A DNA stretch of 64,000 bases from Brachyhypopomus gauderio. Taxonomy: Eukaryota > Chordata > Actinopteri > Gymnotiformes > Hypopomidae. This document shows, one piece after another, positions 44,720-57,725 of this stretch (positions are counted from its first letter, which is position 1; each line of letters opens with the position of its first letter). The stretch covers positions 14,981,858 to 15,045,857 of the forward strand of contig NC_135218.1 in NCBI RefSeq assembly GCF_052324685.1, written 5' to 3'. A program made the translations under genes and the position numbers. The notes beneath the pieces were generated by a model, which saw only the letters and a program-made list of their open reading frames with translations, was not told where the DNA came from and did not search any database.

Positions 44720-47700
44720 TCAGACACCTATCAAGTCATTGGGCAGTACTACTTGACTTTGGTCTGGGTTCTCATCACCAAATGTTTCATCTCCTTGCAC
44801 TCTCCATGTGTTTTCTTCTAGGGATGTTTGGTGAAAAAAGAAAAACCCTTTAGCATCCAGAGAAACGGGGGCTCCATCCACAGTCAAGCAGCTATTAAGA
44901 GGTCTGCATATTCCCTGATTTGGAGAAAACATTTCATCAAATTTAGTGATGGCAGGTGAGGAGAAGACCCAGGGATGGTCATTCTCTTCTTTCTCGACTG
45001 GCTCAGGCTCCAGTTTTTGAGAGGGAAATATTACTTGAGGTTTATAAGGACACACTGCAAAATTCTGTACAGCCTTCATCTCCTCCAATGGGCCTTCTGT
45101 GTGGGTTGTAGGATAAGAGTCCTTCCTTTCCACAGCAGGACTGAAGCGCTCAATAGGAGACAAGGGAGGGTCGCAGTCCACGTGGTGCCAGCACACATCA
45201 GAACCACATGACTCATCCTAACACCAAGAACATAAACCTGATCATGTTACCATATTGAAATTCCAACTTATAAGAACTGTACACAAAAAATAAATAAATA
45301 ACTCATAAATCTAGCAACATCATCTAACAACATGTAATGACTAAATACTGAGATTTAGATTAAAATAACAAGATTACTAGGAGGATTCCCCAAGGTTTGA
45401 TATTGTATGGAGTTTATGTAGGTACCTTCAGTAGTTTAATGGCATTACTGTCTTCAAGTTTAGGTAATTGCCCAAACAGCCAAGAGGGTCCCATTGATAT
45501 GCACTCTTTCCTTATTCTACACATTTTTTAAAGAAAAGTCATATTAAGTAACTCATTAATTATAAAGACACAATTCTCATAAACTTCACATTTGAACATT
45601 CAGAAGTTACACCAATTCACTGAGATATTAGAAATATCTCTTCACTTTAGAGATATTTTTCAAAACTTTGCATGGATGTTGGATGTCTGTGTGGATCTTA
45701 TCAAGTGAATTTGTAAACAATTAGCTTCTGTAAGAGCATAATCTACATCACCTTTGTTTTGTACATTTCAGGTATATGAGATTGACTATGATGATTAGAG
45801 GAACAGCAGTCATTAGGCTGATCCCAATTACCATTCCATCTGAAAATGAGCACAGCAGTTTGGTCAGTAAGGATTAAAAAATTGTATATGTTTATGTATG
45901 TAAAGCCATGCAAGTTTTATCCATAGTTCCTCTGCTTCAACATATGACTGCAGCTTGATTTCTGAATTTTTTGCTTTACTAATATGCTTTGCCTTCCAAC
46001 CTATCAATTAAAGATGCCTATACATCACTGATTTAGATGCATAGGTACCTTAACAGGTAGTTTCTGCTTGGTTAACCTGTGAATTTCGTGCTTATTTTAC
46101 AATTTACAAGTATGATGGTTCTAGAACATCACAGAACCATATTGGGGAAATATGTAAAGAGTGTTACTAATTTTCAACTGCTTTTGTCCACTGGAGGTAA
46201 AAAATATCTGTCCAATGAATAGCTAATTATTGCCAGATTCCCATATACCCTTCCCTAGAGACAAGGGGCACGTTTACCTGTGTGTCCTTTGTGTTCTGTT
46301 GAAGCAAACCTTGATGTAGACATCATCTCAGGAAGTGTGGTCCCTGAAACCATAACACAAAAGGACTAATTTGATCTACTTATCTCCACCATCACAGTTA
46401 TATATAATTTTACAAAGTATGCAATTAAACAGCTGACACACCTACACAAAATAGCTCAAAACAACTTAAAATCATACTTTACCCTATATTTTTGCTTCCT
46501 ATTGTCTACTTGATACAACTGCTGACGGCTCAGATACATGGAACTAAACAGTCCATCTGTCATCCCCACATGTTTTTTGAAGTAAATCACTAAATGACCA
46601 GCAGCACTGACCACCATAGTCATGAAGTGCTTTAAGTGAAGGGTCCCACATGCCTCTTCCTACTGACAAAAAAACCCTGCAATGTGCAAGCTGGATAGGG
46701 AGGTTCACTAATGATGCTGTTGCCTTAAATCTGCATGCCACCCTGAGCCATCTGGAGAGGAAAAATGGCTCCATGAGAACGACGTTTTTTGACAGCAGTT
46801 GAGTGCCACCATCCCAGTCAAACTTGTCACGAAACTACAGGATCTGGGCCTGAATGAATACAGTCTGGAGTTCCTCACAAATGGTCAGAGCAGGCAGCTT
46901 TCTATTCTCCACCCTCATCGACAGCACGGGTGTCGCAGGGATCAGTTGGATTCTGTGTTCACACATGATTGCACTGGGCAGCCCACTGCCAACATCATTT
47001 TGAAGTTGCCACATTTGACACATTTTGAATTTTACATCGACATTTCCCCATCCTCCAGGAGCTGAACAGGTTTGGCATGGCATGAGATGTCAGCTTTCAC
47101 AGATACACCACTGAGAGCATCCTGTGTGGCTTCATCACAGCCTGGCACAGCGGTTATTCTGCTCACGTGTGCAAGAACATAGAGTGTGTTGAGATCAGCT
47201 GAGGTTCTCATAAGCACAGAACTTCTATTTCTGTGAACAAGCAGACTTAAGAACAAGCTATTTGCCCCAGTCGGTCAGACAACTGATCCGTCAATGAGAA
47301 AATTGTTATCAGTTACATAAACTGCCATGTTTCTTTGGCACCTAGCACTTGTTATTTGTATAGTATTTGTGCTCCATATATAGCACAGTTCTACTGCACA
47401 TGTGGACTTGGAGGTTTAAACTCCAGTTAACACAGTGTGAGCTGTACAAATGACAAATAGGCTTTGCCTCTTATTTACAAAAACTAAGAAGACTGAGCTG
47501 AGTGATACTAATCCTCTGTATGAACTACTCTGCAAATACAGGAGTATATACAGGAACTGAAAACAGTGATCTATTTATGAGTGAGGTAATGCAGTAGCCA
47601 GTAGAAGTCTGCGCACAGCAAGCCTCGGGGGACAGAAAGCCTGACATTACTGGTCTAAGGCATGAAACCAACGTCTTTTAAAACTACTCAAGCATAGGAT

Positions 47701-50700
47701 TGAAGGAAAATGAGAAATGACATTTTTACTTGTCTTGTATATTAAAATGAAAAAGCCCATTTGCAGAAACTTTCTTATGAAGGTACGTTGAAAAAGATTT
47801 AAACAGCTTCTGTGCTGAGTCTATATTTGTACATTTTATATAGTCACACATCTTCCGCTGCTGCCCTGACTTCCTGTCGCACATCGAACCACATGTTTTT
47901 TTTTTAAATAGCAGTTTACTGACTTAGCCATGGTTAGTTCTCTATGACCCCCACAAGCTGTAAAAAATAGTGTAAGATTGTGACATGCATCTCAAACCCA
48001 AAAAGGTCAACTCAGAATGCCTAGAAAATACTCTTGAAGGCCATAACCAATCGCAGAAGGAAGACATTTCCACATTATCATTGAGTTAACCCGTATGCCC
48101 TCTGTGTCATCAGGGAAGGCTTGTCCACAGATTTAAAGGCACCATTTCAAGGAAAACTGAATTTACTCAATTAATCTTCAAGTAATATATAAATATTATT
48201 GCAGTTTGAAAACACACTTTTCACAAACCCAGTCCATTGCAGTCCATTTATAGAATCTGCAAAAACAGCTTGTTTTGAAATCACATAGATGTCATAAGAA
48301 CAAATTCATTTGCAAATCTCTGTCTATACAGTGGTTTCAGTGCTGCCCACTTACATAGCACAAAAAAAATCATTATTTTGAACATAAAGCCACACATCAT
48401 TATAAGTAGACACGAAGGACAAATATAAAGAAAGAAAGATGTACAATATGAGCCCTTTACAAACTGAAAATGATCACATTTGCTACATTCCTGTGCATGA
48501 AAGGCCTATCAATGAATAGCTTTCAGTTTCAGGCCAGGATGACATCTGGGCCTTTCCCACTGACTATGAGGTGTTTTTTCCCATCAAACATGTAACCATA
48601 TTCCTGCTTACAATAACCAAACCCTACCTTAATAAATACAATTTTTATTTTTTTATCCTCATTTTGGTCCACCTGCAATAGAGCTACGATAGTCAAACTC
48701 TACGATAGAGTTTTTAGTTGGTTCTACATCTGTGGTTCTCCTCCCACAATGAAGCTGAAACAAGCCCAATCTGCTGAGCGCTGCCTTCAGGAGGGTAATT
48801 CACAGGTGAAGGTTACTGGAAGTAGATGTGATGCTTTCAGTAAATGATGGCAAAAGCTACTCTCACACTGTGGGTTAGATTCTGTTGTGTCTCAAATCAT
48901 AGGCGAGCAAAGGTTATTCAGTATCCATATTAGAGTATAGCAATTCCGGTCTTCTAGGGGCAGGATTCAGGCAATGGCATTGGCATGCAATACAACAAAT
49001 ATCCAGTTAGTGTCAAAACTGTGTGGGAATAAAGATGCAGTCTGGTGCTTGGTCAGACCATACACCACATCACACTTCCTCCCCATCCTCCCGCCCCTCA
49101 CTCCTTGCATGCTCACATGCACACGAAGGCACGTAACCTCATAACAACACAGAATGGTTCATGCATTGAAGCTTCACTGCTCAAGAACCATACTAGGTCA
49201 GCATCAGAGCACTGCGTTTTCATAGCACTGAGTAACACTGAGATATACATCTCTATAAATGCAAAGAAGCTTGATGAACATACCTTCCTGTCCAAAGGTA
49301 GGGTCTGATACTCCTTCAGAGCTCTCAACATAGAGGGAGATATTATAATGAGTACAAGATGGTGGTCCTGAAATAACTGAAGCAAAAACATAAAAGGTAT
49401 GTTGGTGAAGAATCCAAGAATCCTTACTATAGACTACATATCTGTATAAAAAAAAAACAACCTTGTCTGGTCAGGAATTTATTCACATTTTATGATGCTT
49501 TGAAAATGAAATGTATATTTGCCTTGATGCACTGTCTCTTACCCTCAATGAATGTGGAATTTTGGTCTCTTCTAATTTTCTTCCACTGCACTTTTAGTGG
49601 GCTGCACTGCCACTGAACTACAAAACCCAGCATTTCCTCTGAGGTATTAGTGTGTGACGGAGGAGACGCACTCCAGGCCAGGGGTATCCTGCCCTCTGCT
49701 GGTTTACTTAAGTATATCATCGGAGCTGGTCTGCCTGCAATATTTTCACAGATTGATTTAATATCCCACTGCCTATATTTTATGTCATCATATAGATGAT
49801 CAGTCACTGTAAATGCATAAATTTATGCTCACTGTATTTAACAGAAAATTATTGTGGTTAATCATAGTAATAACAAATACACAGCACAAGCTTAATTATA
49901 GGTTATCCTGCACTTTTTAAAATAAACCCAACAAACCTACAGCTAGTATCATCTTCTAAGTCTCAAGAAGTGCATACAGCACAGGGGTTGAGTTAACCTG
50001 AGTCTCACCTGTGTAGGTCAGACTCAGAGAGGCTGGTGGGGAACTGCCTGCTGATGTAACAGCACTGACATTCAGCTCGGTCACCTCCAGGGACAGCTGC
50101 AGTGAGTGCTGTGTGACCGCTCGTGACAGGTTCAAAGTGTTTATGGTACCATTCTGACGATAAACCAGCTCGTACCACCAAAGTTCTCCTTCATGAGCTT
50201 TTGAGATAAAGGCCTAGGAAGGAATACTTTTTTAATAACTACTGGAGGGAAGTGGTTATTCTAAAGAGCATTAACCAAAAAATACTTTAATCACTCATTA
50301 ATATGTAATGAATAATGTGCATTTGCATTTCTGGGGAAAATTGTTCTAAGTACTGGTTTTATTCAGCAGAGGGAGCAGCTGAACTTTCATTTGGCTTATT
50401 TGTTTGGGTGTTATGCTTTGTAATTGTTTTGCATGATGCATCTACTGGTTTCACTCTTACTGCTTGGGTTCTGTAGTTACATCTCCCTGCCACTGGGTGA
50501 GGTGATAATACCAACCTTCCACATGACTGTCACATTCTGTGTAGGATTCTCCTCATGTCTCTTGATGATTCTCCAAACATCGAGCTTACTTGAGGGTGCT
50601 GGGGAATTGCATCAAGCTGAAACACTTAGTGTGGCTAATTGCTCATAATGACAAAGGAAATGTAGAAATTTCAGCACATCACAGATATAGTATATATGCA

Positions 50701-52732
50701 CGATTCTGAGGGATATTCTTGCAACGGCATTCTATTACACGGGTTTCTAATGGTGCTGTAATGTGCTAGAGCAGCTGCCCTTACCTTTTCTAGGGGTGGT
50801 CTTACTGACTGGTTGACTCCACAAGCTACAGTTATGCTTCAGTGTGATTGTGCACACTCTAAGCTTAAACTCATAGGAGGTCCAAGGCTCCAAGGTTTCC
50901 AGCATGAGCAGTTTTCCTCTTTGAGGCTGAGTCACATTTGCCTTCATCTTATCAAATATATCAAAGAAACACTCAGACTCAAATGAGTGATCTGCTTTGA
51001 TATGTTATCGTTTGTAGCAATAATGCAACTGTGACAGAGTGACAGCAACTGACATCCCAATGATGATGGAAATGACCAGTTCTTACCCAGTCTAAAGCAG
51101 CATGGGTTATTCGGAACCTCAGGTCGGGTTGCAGAAGCTCCATGTGATCTGAGGTCTGCCAGTCAATGCTGAGAGCTGGACTGTCTTTTGTGAATGCAAT
51201 CTCCATGATTTGTGGGGGGTTCGGAATGACTGCAAATAAAGGAGAGAAAGAAAATGATCCTGTAATGTCTACATTCAAGTCAAAGTCAATTTTATTATCA
51301 TTCCTTCTCACTGCAGATATATTGGGTAAGGAACAAAATATGGTTTCTCCAAGAAACAGTGCTACATTTGACCCAAGACTGCTGCAGATAAAAGTGTGAA
51401 TCAGTGATAAATACAGACAACAGTGCAACTTTCCATTATACATAAAATATGCAATTATGCAACAAACCATACAGATAACTATACAATAGATTTCAATAAT
51501 CACTATACACATGTTAAAAGACTAGACGAAATGCACAAAATGCACCTTCTTGAGACCTGTGGTCTACTGAACATTAGTTTAACCATTGGGACAAAATGAC
51601 ACATGCATTGAGTTTTTTGTCTAAAATAGATCAGATGGGTCAAAAAATGTGAACATTATCAATTAAAAAAACCTACAACCTGCAGTTTGATCAGCAACTG
51701 CACAATGTTCTCAAATGTCTTAAAACTGGTCATCTAAAACTGTGGTGATCAAGGCTTTTGCTACTTATCTGCTTATCTGGACTGTCCCACATTCAAATCA
51801 TCTACACTACTCAAGATACATCTCTGTCTTGGCCCCTGGCTGTTTGTATCTCTGAGACACTGGTTGTCTTCATAGGAAGACTGAAGACTCATCTCTTCAC
51901 TGTGCATGAAGCACTTATAGAGGTGCTTATTAAAAGAACAATTTCTTTTCCACTTGATCCAGGGCTTTAGGTTGATAGCTTTCATGACACTAACCTAATC
52001 TAAGCTCAGATGAGGATGGTGTTTCGAGGGATACTATTAAAGCACTTATGTAAATTTCCCTGGACAATAGCATCTGGAAAATGCTATAAATGTAAATGTC
52101 AATGTATAGTCTTCTAGGTAAGACATTGGGGAATAAGCACAGCCCTTTTGGATATATCTTTTTTTTAAGTCTTACCCAAATCTGAAAATCAAATACTGTG
52201 TCCCCTATACATTGTCATACTGCTAAATGTGATGCAGAGAAATAAATGAAAAGAGGAACATACATTCAGCTTCAATGTCTCGTCCACACACAACATAAAA
52301 CTTCCCATTGAGTTGCACTTTGCATTTCAGACTCGATCTGGGTTGGCTGACCATGAACTGTGCTGTCACTGTGGAGCAGCTGATCTTATGGAGAACCTCA
52401 TGCTTGTCCAGCTCAATGACAAAGAGTCTGCCACATTCACTGGTGTCCGATCGGCAGTGCACAGTCACGTTGGAGCCCACGACGATGACCTCCTGATCTA
52501 GTGTCAGCTCCCCTGAACATCTAATGCTATAGCAGTCTGTGAGAAGTCACAGTCAGTCAGATTATTCACAGTGTGGCAGAATTCTCCAAAGGCAGTCATT
52601 GATGGAATGGAGTAATTGTTAAATCTGAAATTTGTAATCTTGTAGTCATTTGTGGCAAATGCACTCACCTCCTGGCCTGCAAATGAGTAGTATAAGAGAG
52701 CCAAGTTGTAGAGCTACACAGAGGCGATCCAT
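44720..52732 (-). CDS. il23r: Interleukin-23 receptor with unusual extracellular domain set
   Basis: Type I cytokine receptor for IL-23, paralogous and adjacent to il12rb2. Exons from 5': 52669-52732, 52264-52536, 51087-51229, 50785-50947, 50516-50598, 50009-50213, 49543-49734, 49284-49367, 46278-46343, 45752-45839, 45426-45516, 44720-45217, giving 649 aa (human 629). Order: signal peptide, Ig-like D1 (VVCGRDI, as human LICGKDI), D3 (IPNPPQ; degenerate LWSQPVS in place of WSXWS), two fibronectin-III domains, short stalk, membrane helix (exon 45752-45839), then GPSWLFGQLPKLEDSNAIKLL, which matches the human PKWLYEDIPNMKNSNVVKML region. The tail carries YKPQ, a YXXQ STAT3-type motif also present in human. 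No D2 exons were found between 52264 and 51229; phases still join cleanly. Identity is firm; the exact exon set needs transcripts. Confidence 0.88.
46800..47260 (+). mobile_element. Degraded non-LTR reverse-transcriptase fragment
   Basis: The plus strand keeps phrases of LINE reverse transcriptase in several frames: LVTKLQDLGLN, SVFTHDC and YTTESILCGFITAWHSGY. These are typical of Rex1/CR1-like fish elements. Many frameshifts are present. It lies in the large il23r intron between 46343 and 49284. Confidence 0.6.
47261..49283. other. il23r intron, nothing recognised
   Basis: Long intron sequence with no exon, RNA gene or clear repeat on either strand. Confidence 0.4.
51755..52105 (+). mobile_element. 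L2-like LINE 3' end
   Basis: Positions 51770-51900 resemble the C-terminal codons and 3' end of fish L2 LINEs (tgtcccacattcaaatcatc, then catctcttcactgtgcatga). The block ends in gcatctggaaaatgctataa followed by atgtaaatgtcaatgt, the usual L2 terminal repeat. It is inserted in the il23r intron where D2 exons would be expected. Confidence 0.65.
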
Positions 52733-55700
52733 GTCATTCTGGTCCTGTGCTGACTCTCTCTGGCAAATTACATCAGTACAGTTCACCAACATGCTTCAAT
52801 TCCTCTTCTGATCAAGCAAATATCTCACACTCTGTAGGTGTCAAGTAATCCATTAGAACCGTATATGAACTCAAAAGTTTCTTATGTCTTGGATTTGAAC
52901 AAAAAACAAAATCTTTACAAGACATCTTTAAGTGATGCCGTCAGACGGCTTGTACTGTTACCAGTTGATTTATACTTCTGACTCTATTCTGCTTTGCAGC
53001 AAAAAGCTTTGCTTGTCAGCGGCATATTGGGGATTTTGAGGGCTGTGACCTACATTTGTGGCTTGTTATATGCCTGTACTGGAACATCAACCGTCTGCCT
53101 GAGCATGTGAATGTCCCACTTAATCTTCCTCTTTTTAGTCATCACACTTCTGTTACTTCAAGATAAAATATTTAAGGTACTGCAAAGGTAAACAGTATAA
53201 TTATATTCCATTATTAGGGACCTGATCAATTTTTATCATCCCAACAATGGGATTGTTTCATTCTCCAATGTTTCTCAAATGTCTGACTACTGTAACGGTT
53301 ACACTACGTTAATGTAAATGAGGCATAAACCTCCATAGAGGTTCCAATCTGCTTTCCACAGTCATGGCCACGCAGTCCTTCTCTTTCCTCTTTTCCTTAG
53401 CTTTCTTTAATTTCTCCTCCCTTATTCCTATGGTAATGTGCTCATGAAAGCACTGTGAGCAACACTAACTATGATCAAGAACTTGCTGACAGATTCCTGC
53501 TGCTTTGAACATTAAACAAATCCTGAATAAAGAGATCTTTGTTAAACAGTCAAGATATGCAGACAACATACTGAATATTCTCATAAGATTTTGACCTTTT
53601 TGTTGTTACTGAGAAATACCCTAGACATGTACAGAGGCAAGCATTAGTAACAAAATAATTATGCATAGACTAACAGTCTGATCTGAGAATATCAGGCTAC
53701 TGAATGTGTTTTTAACAATGAAAACATAAAAAACAGCATAATTAAAAGAAACTAGACAAACATTTACATGAACAGTCAAAACATTCGAGTATATTAAATA
53801 TTTAAGTGTTTACCATTTTGTGTCCTTATGAAACAAACAAAACAAAATGTCTAAAATGCTAAAATCTGAATGAAAATGAAAAAGAAGCACTGTAACAAAT
53901 CCTCACATGTTCCCAGTGACACGTGTGTGAACATAACAGCACATGAACTGGGCACCTCAAGATGATTGATGTTTTTGTAGTCATTTCCATTTTTTTATCT
54001 TCAAGAGCTTCTGGAAAGCCCCTCTCGACTAATAAAATTACTTCCTACATATAAAAAAAATGTTTATTAGGTATGTCAAAAAATGCTATTATCGACTATC
54101 CACTGGCACTTTGATGTACAAAACGGAGCTTAGTGCTATCTATGCTAACCTATTTGCTTTCCGAGGTAAGATGTAAAATGTAAGATGTGTAAACCTTGCA
54201 CCTCTACCAAAATTCTTTATTCATAATAAAGGTAGAAAACCTATTTGTTCTCCTCACTAGCTGCGAATTTCTAACTCACCATTTTCTCTTAAGAATCAGC
54301 TTAATTTGGAGGTAATTTTGACTATATCAGAGATGTCTGACAACTATAATTCCAGTTTGAGCAATGAAATCCTATCTCACCATATAAAATCATTTTCATA
54401 ATACTATTGCTAGAGAAGATAGCCTTTTAGGTAATTTGCAGTAGAAGATGTACTCTTTATTTCACTCAGATCTGTTAACAGATACGTTATCATAGACCCG
54501 TGTACATTGTGCTTTATCAGTACTTGATGCATGATCACACTGTAGCATTTAGTTAATCTTAACTGACTTCTCAGTTCTTTCCTTCTGACGAAAACTTCTG
54601 ATGTGTAAAGTATGATGATACTATATATATATATAGTACTATGTATGTAGTAATAAGTATATAGTAATAAGAATCTGTTATTATATAGTATTATATAGTA
54701 TTATTATTCATTACTATTTGCTAATTTATTACTAATTGCTAATTACTAATTGCTACTGAACAACCAAATAATACTATTCAGGAGTGCACAAGTTGTATTA
54801 TGAAACAAATTATCATTCTGCATATACGTATTTGGTTGCTATGCACAAATTTATCAGTACAAATCTTTAAGCAAATTCTAAAATGATCTTTAAAAAATAT
54901 CTATGCTTTATTTTGCATGAATACAAACTTAATAAAATACTCTTCTACTCTACTATATTTTAAGCTACTTCATTCTATATAATTTTCACCTGATCAACTG
55001 ATCAACTGTTTTCACCAATTGAGCATTACTCTATAGTTCTGTGTGAAAATGAAAGCTGGTGACTTTCTAAGTTTGTAGTCTTTCATTATTGTCCTTAGTA
55101 AAAACTTAGCATGATGGTAAGATGGTCCTAATGCCTACATGCAGGTTTATTAGATATCCATTAGACTAGTAAGGTGTTTTTTAATATACCAGTTATATGT
55201 ACTCAGAAATTAACTAAATTATGGTATATTTGTTCTCTGCACCATTGTCTCGTGTTTCTATTGGCTCATTTCATGTTAATAAATGGAAACGGTCAGTGTG
55301 TGAATATGCATGATTTGTGCGTACATAAATACCGATTGCAATTACGATATTAAAAGTATTAAAAGTAACCAAATCAGGTCACTCATAAACGTGTGCAACA
55401 AAGATTGATGCAATATTGACAGGTACACAACTCCAGCACAGTCAGACAACTGACGTCAGAGTACAATTGTGGTACCTGAAGTGGTAGATTACAGGTTACA
55501 TATGAGTGTAAAGCTATTGGCAATCTATAAAGCAAAGATGTACAGATGTGTACCTAATAATGATCTAAGGCACTCAAAATTAACATATATGCAACAATGC
55601 CACGTCTTCTTTCAGTGCATAAAAACATGCTCTTTATAACAGAATCATATAGGTTATGTGGTGTACTGACCTCAATTAACTAACGGAAAAAACGAAACTA

Positions 55701-55795
55701 GCACATGCTTTGAATATGCTTTGAACTCACGCTCGGGTGCTGTTTTCAAAGAAGCCGCTCCAGGTAAACACACTTTCGGGCTTCTGCAGCATGCT
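52733..55795. other. il23r upstream region, no gene seen
   Basis: AT-rich DNA with short TA simple repeats near 54620-54770. It should contain the il23r promoter, but no distinctive element stands out. Human has C1orf141 beyond IL23R; I see no sign of it here. Confidence 0.45.
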
Positions 55796-56040
55796 CTTGT
55801 GTGAGAGTATCCCACACTCCTAATTGTTCTTGTGTGAGAGTATTCCACACTCCTAATTGTTCTTGTGAGAGTATTCCACATTCCTAATTGTTCTTGTGTA
55901 AGAGTATCCCACAATTTTAATTGTTCTTGTGTGAGACTATCTCACAATCCTAATTGTTCTTGTGTAAGAGTATCCCACAGTTTTAATTGTTCTTGGGTGA
56001 GAGTATCCCAGACTCCTAATTTTTCTTGAGTATCCCACAC
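55796..56040. repeat. Minisatellite, ~31-33 bp unit
   Basis: Seven to eight imperfect copies of a unit like cctaattgttcttgtgtgag followed by agtatcccacact. Later copies drift (cacaattttaattg). Confidence 0.9.
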
Positions 56041-57725
56041 TTCATGTAGTGTTCTAACTGAGATCTGAACACAACTATAAGCAAACGTGTCAACTAGTGT
56101 CAAGACAGGGCTGGCTTCATTCTGGGCCAGACTATTACATTCAGTGCAGAGACTAAAGTGCTAACATAATCTATGCCCTACTTTAAATACAAGTAATCTC
56201 ATGAAGTGTGTCTAATCTTTTAAAATGTGACTAATCTTCAGTAGACAATATTCAGTAGAGGCAGATGGACGGATGTGAGGATCTGAAATCATATAGCCAG
56301 CAAATGCTTGTGTGGTCTGTCAGACTGAAAGCACTGTTCATGTACAAATAATGTTCTATATCACTGCACATTCTCTCTATAATGTATTTGTTAAAATATT
56401 TTTGCAGATCTAATATAGATTTTCCTTTAATTTGGAATGAAATAATAGGGAACTGAAATCGTCTTTGTATAAATTGAGAGGAAAAAAAACATTATATTAC
56501 ATTGCATTACATTGCAAACACTTTAAAAAAGTAAAAATAGTTAAAAAGTTAAGTTTAGAAAAACAAAAATAAAAAAAAGATTTAATCAGTTAACAAAACT
56601 GGATAACATAAACAAACATTCAGTATCCTATTGTCATAAAAACCTGAGCAATTTTATAGCTTCCCACAGAGTACCCACATGCTTTGCTTATGTAGTTTTA
56701 TCCAGACAGAATCAAATTTGCCTTGTCAAGTTGGAAAATGCAAGAATGTCCCAGTTAACTCCAAAATTTGTACATATCTGCAATTACACAATTGTTTGGG
56801 GTCTTTGTTGGCGTACCATCGCAATATGTCACATTCTCAACTGGAGGCAGGGCAGGACTGCACGCAGGCCAGTGCAGGACCGACATGCTCTGCTCATGCA
56901 CTCATGCCCTTGCCCCTAAAATGTAGTTTGGCTGGGTGCCTTGTCAATATGCAAGATAACATTTTAACATTTGTTATAGCCATTCTGTTTATCTGGTTAA
57001 AATGAATGAGAAGAGAAATATGTTGAATTGAAAGCCTTCTGAATGCAACATCTGTGGGATGTGCCATTTTGATTTGGAATGCATAGTAGTACTTGATAAT
57101 CTTATGATAAACTTAAACATGAAACTTGTCAGCAAGAAAACAACTCCAATGCATATTTTTTTTCTAGCACATCAACACACCATCCCATACACTACATGCA
57201 AACAAGTTCATTTTTTTTCACTTTATAGAATGTAAAACACCACTCACTTCCGAGCAAATGCAATTTATGTGTGAATCACGTGTTAACTGAGGAATTTCCA
57301 CACTTACAAAAAAATCTTAAAAGCCTTAGATACATGTAAATTGCGTGATTAGACATATGTGAATTATGCAATTAGACATATGTGAATGATGTAATTAGAT
57401 ATATGTAAATCTGCAGATGGCACCAGTAGACAGTGAACCTTGGACTTGCACAAGACCAGTGATGCAAGGATAGAAATCAACTCGCCTGTAGTGTTAATCT
57501 ACTTTTAGCACTCGTTTTATCACTTTCTGTAGTAAGACCTTTATATCCCTATCCATAGATGGTATTCTCCAGTATAAAATAATTTTATTACTGCTTTAAC
57601 TACATTACCAATATTAATGAATATTAATAAATAATATTATTATACCTTTAAGATAATAATAATAATTCATTGTACTTATAAAGTGATTTTAAAGGATCCA
57701 AAGTCACTGACAATAGTACAATACA
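56041..57725. other. Intergenic, no gene seen
   Basis: AT-rich. A small direct repeat of gtgaat/aattagacatat recurs three to four times at 57340-57410. Open frames at 56679-57005 show no recognisable domain. Confidence 0.45.

Noticed and set aside
46544..46774. 76-codon minus-strand frame in the il23r intron
   Set aside because: Lies beside a degraded reverse-transcriptase relic and has no receptor or other domain features.
55796..56040. CRISPR-like array
   Set aside because: Repeats are contiguous, drifting and without unique spacers, in a vertebrate genome: a minisatellite.
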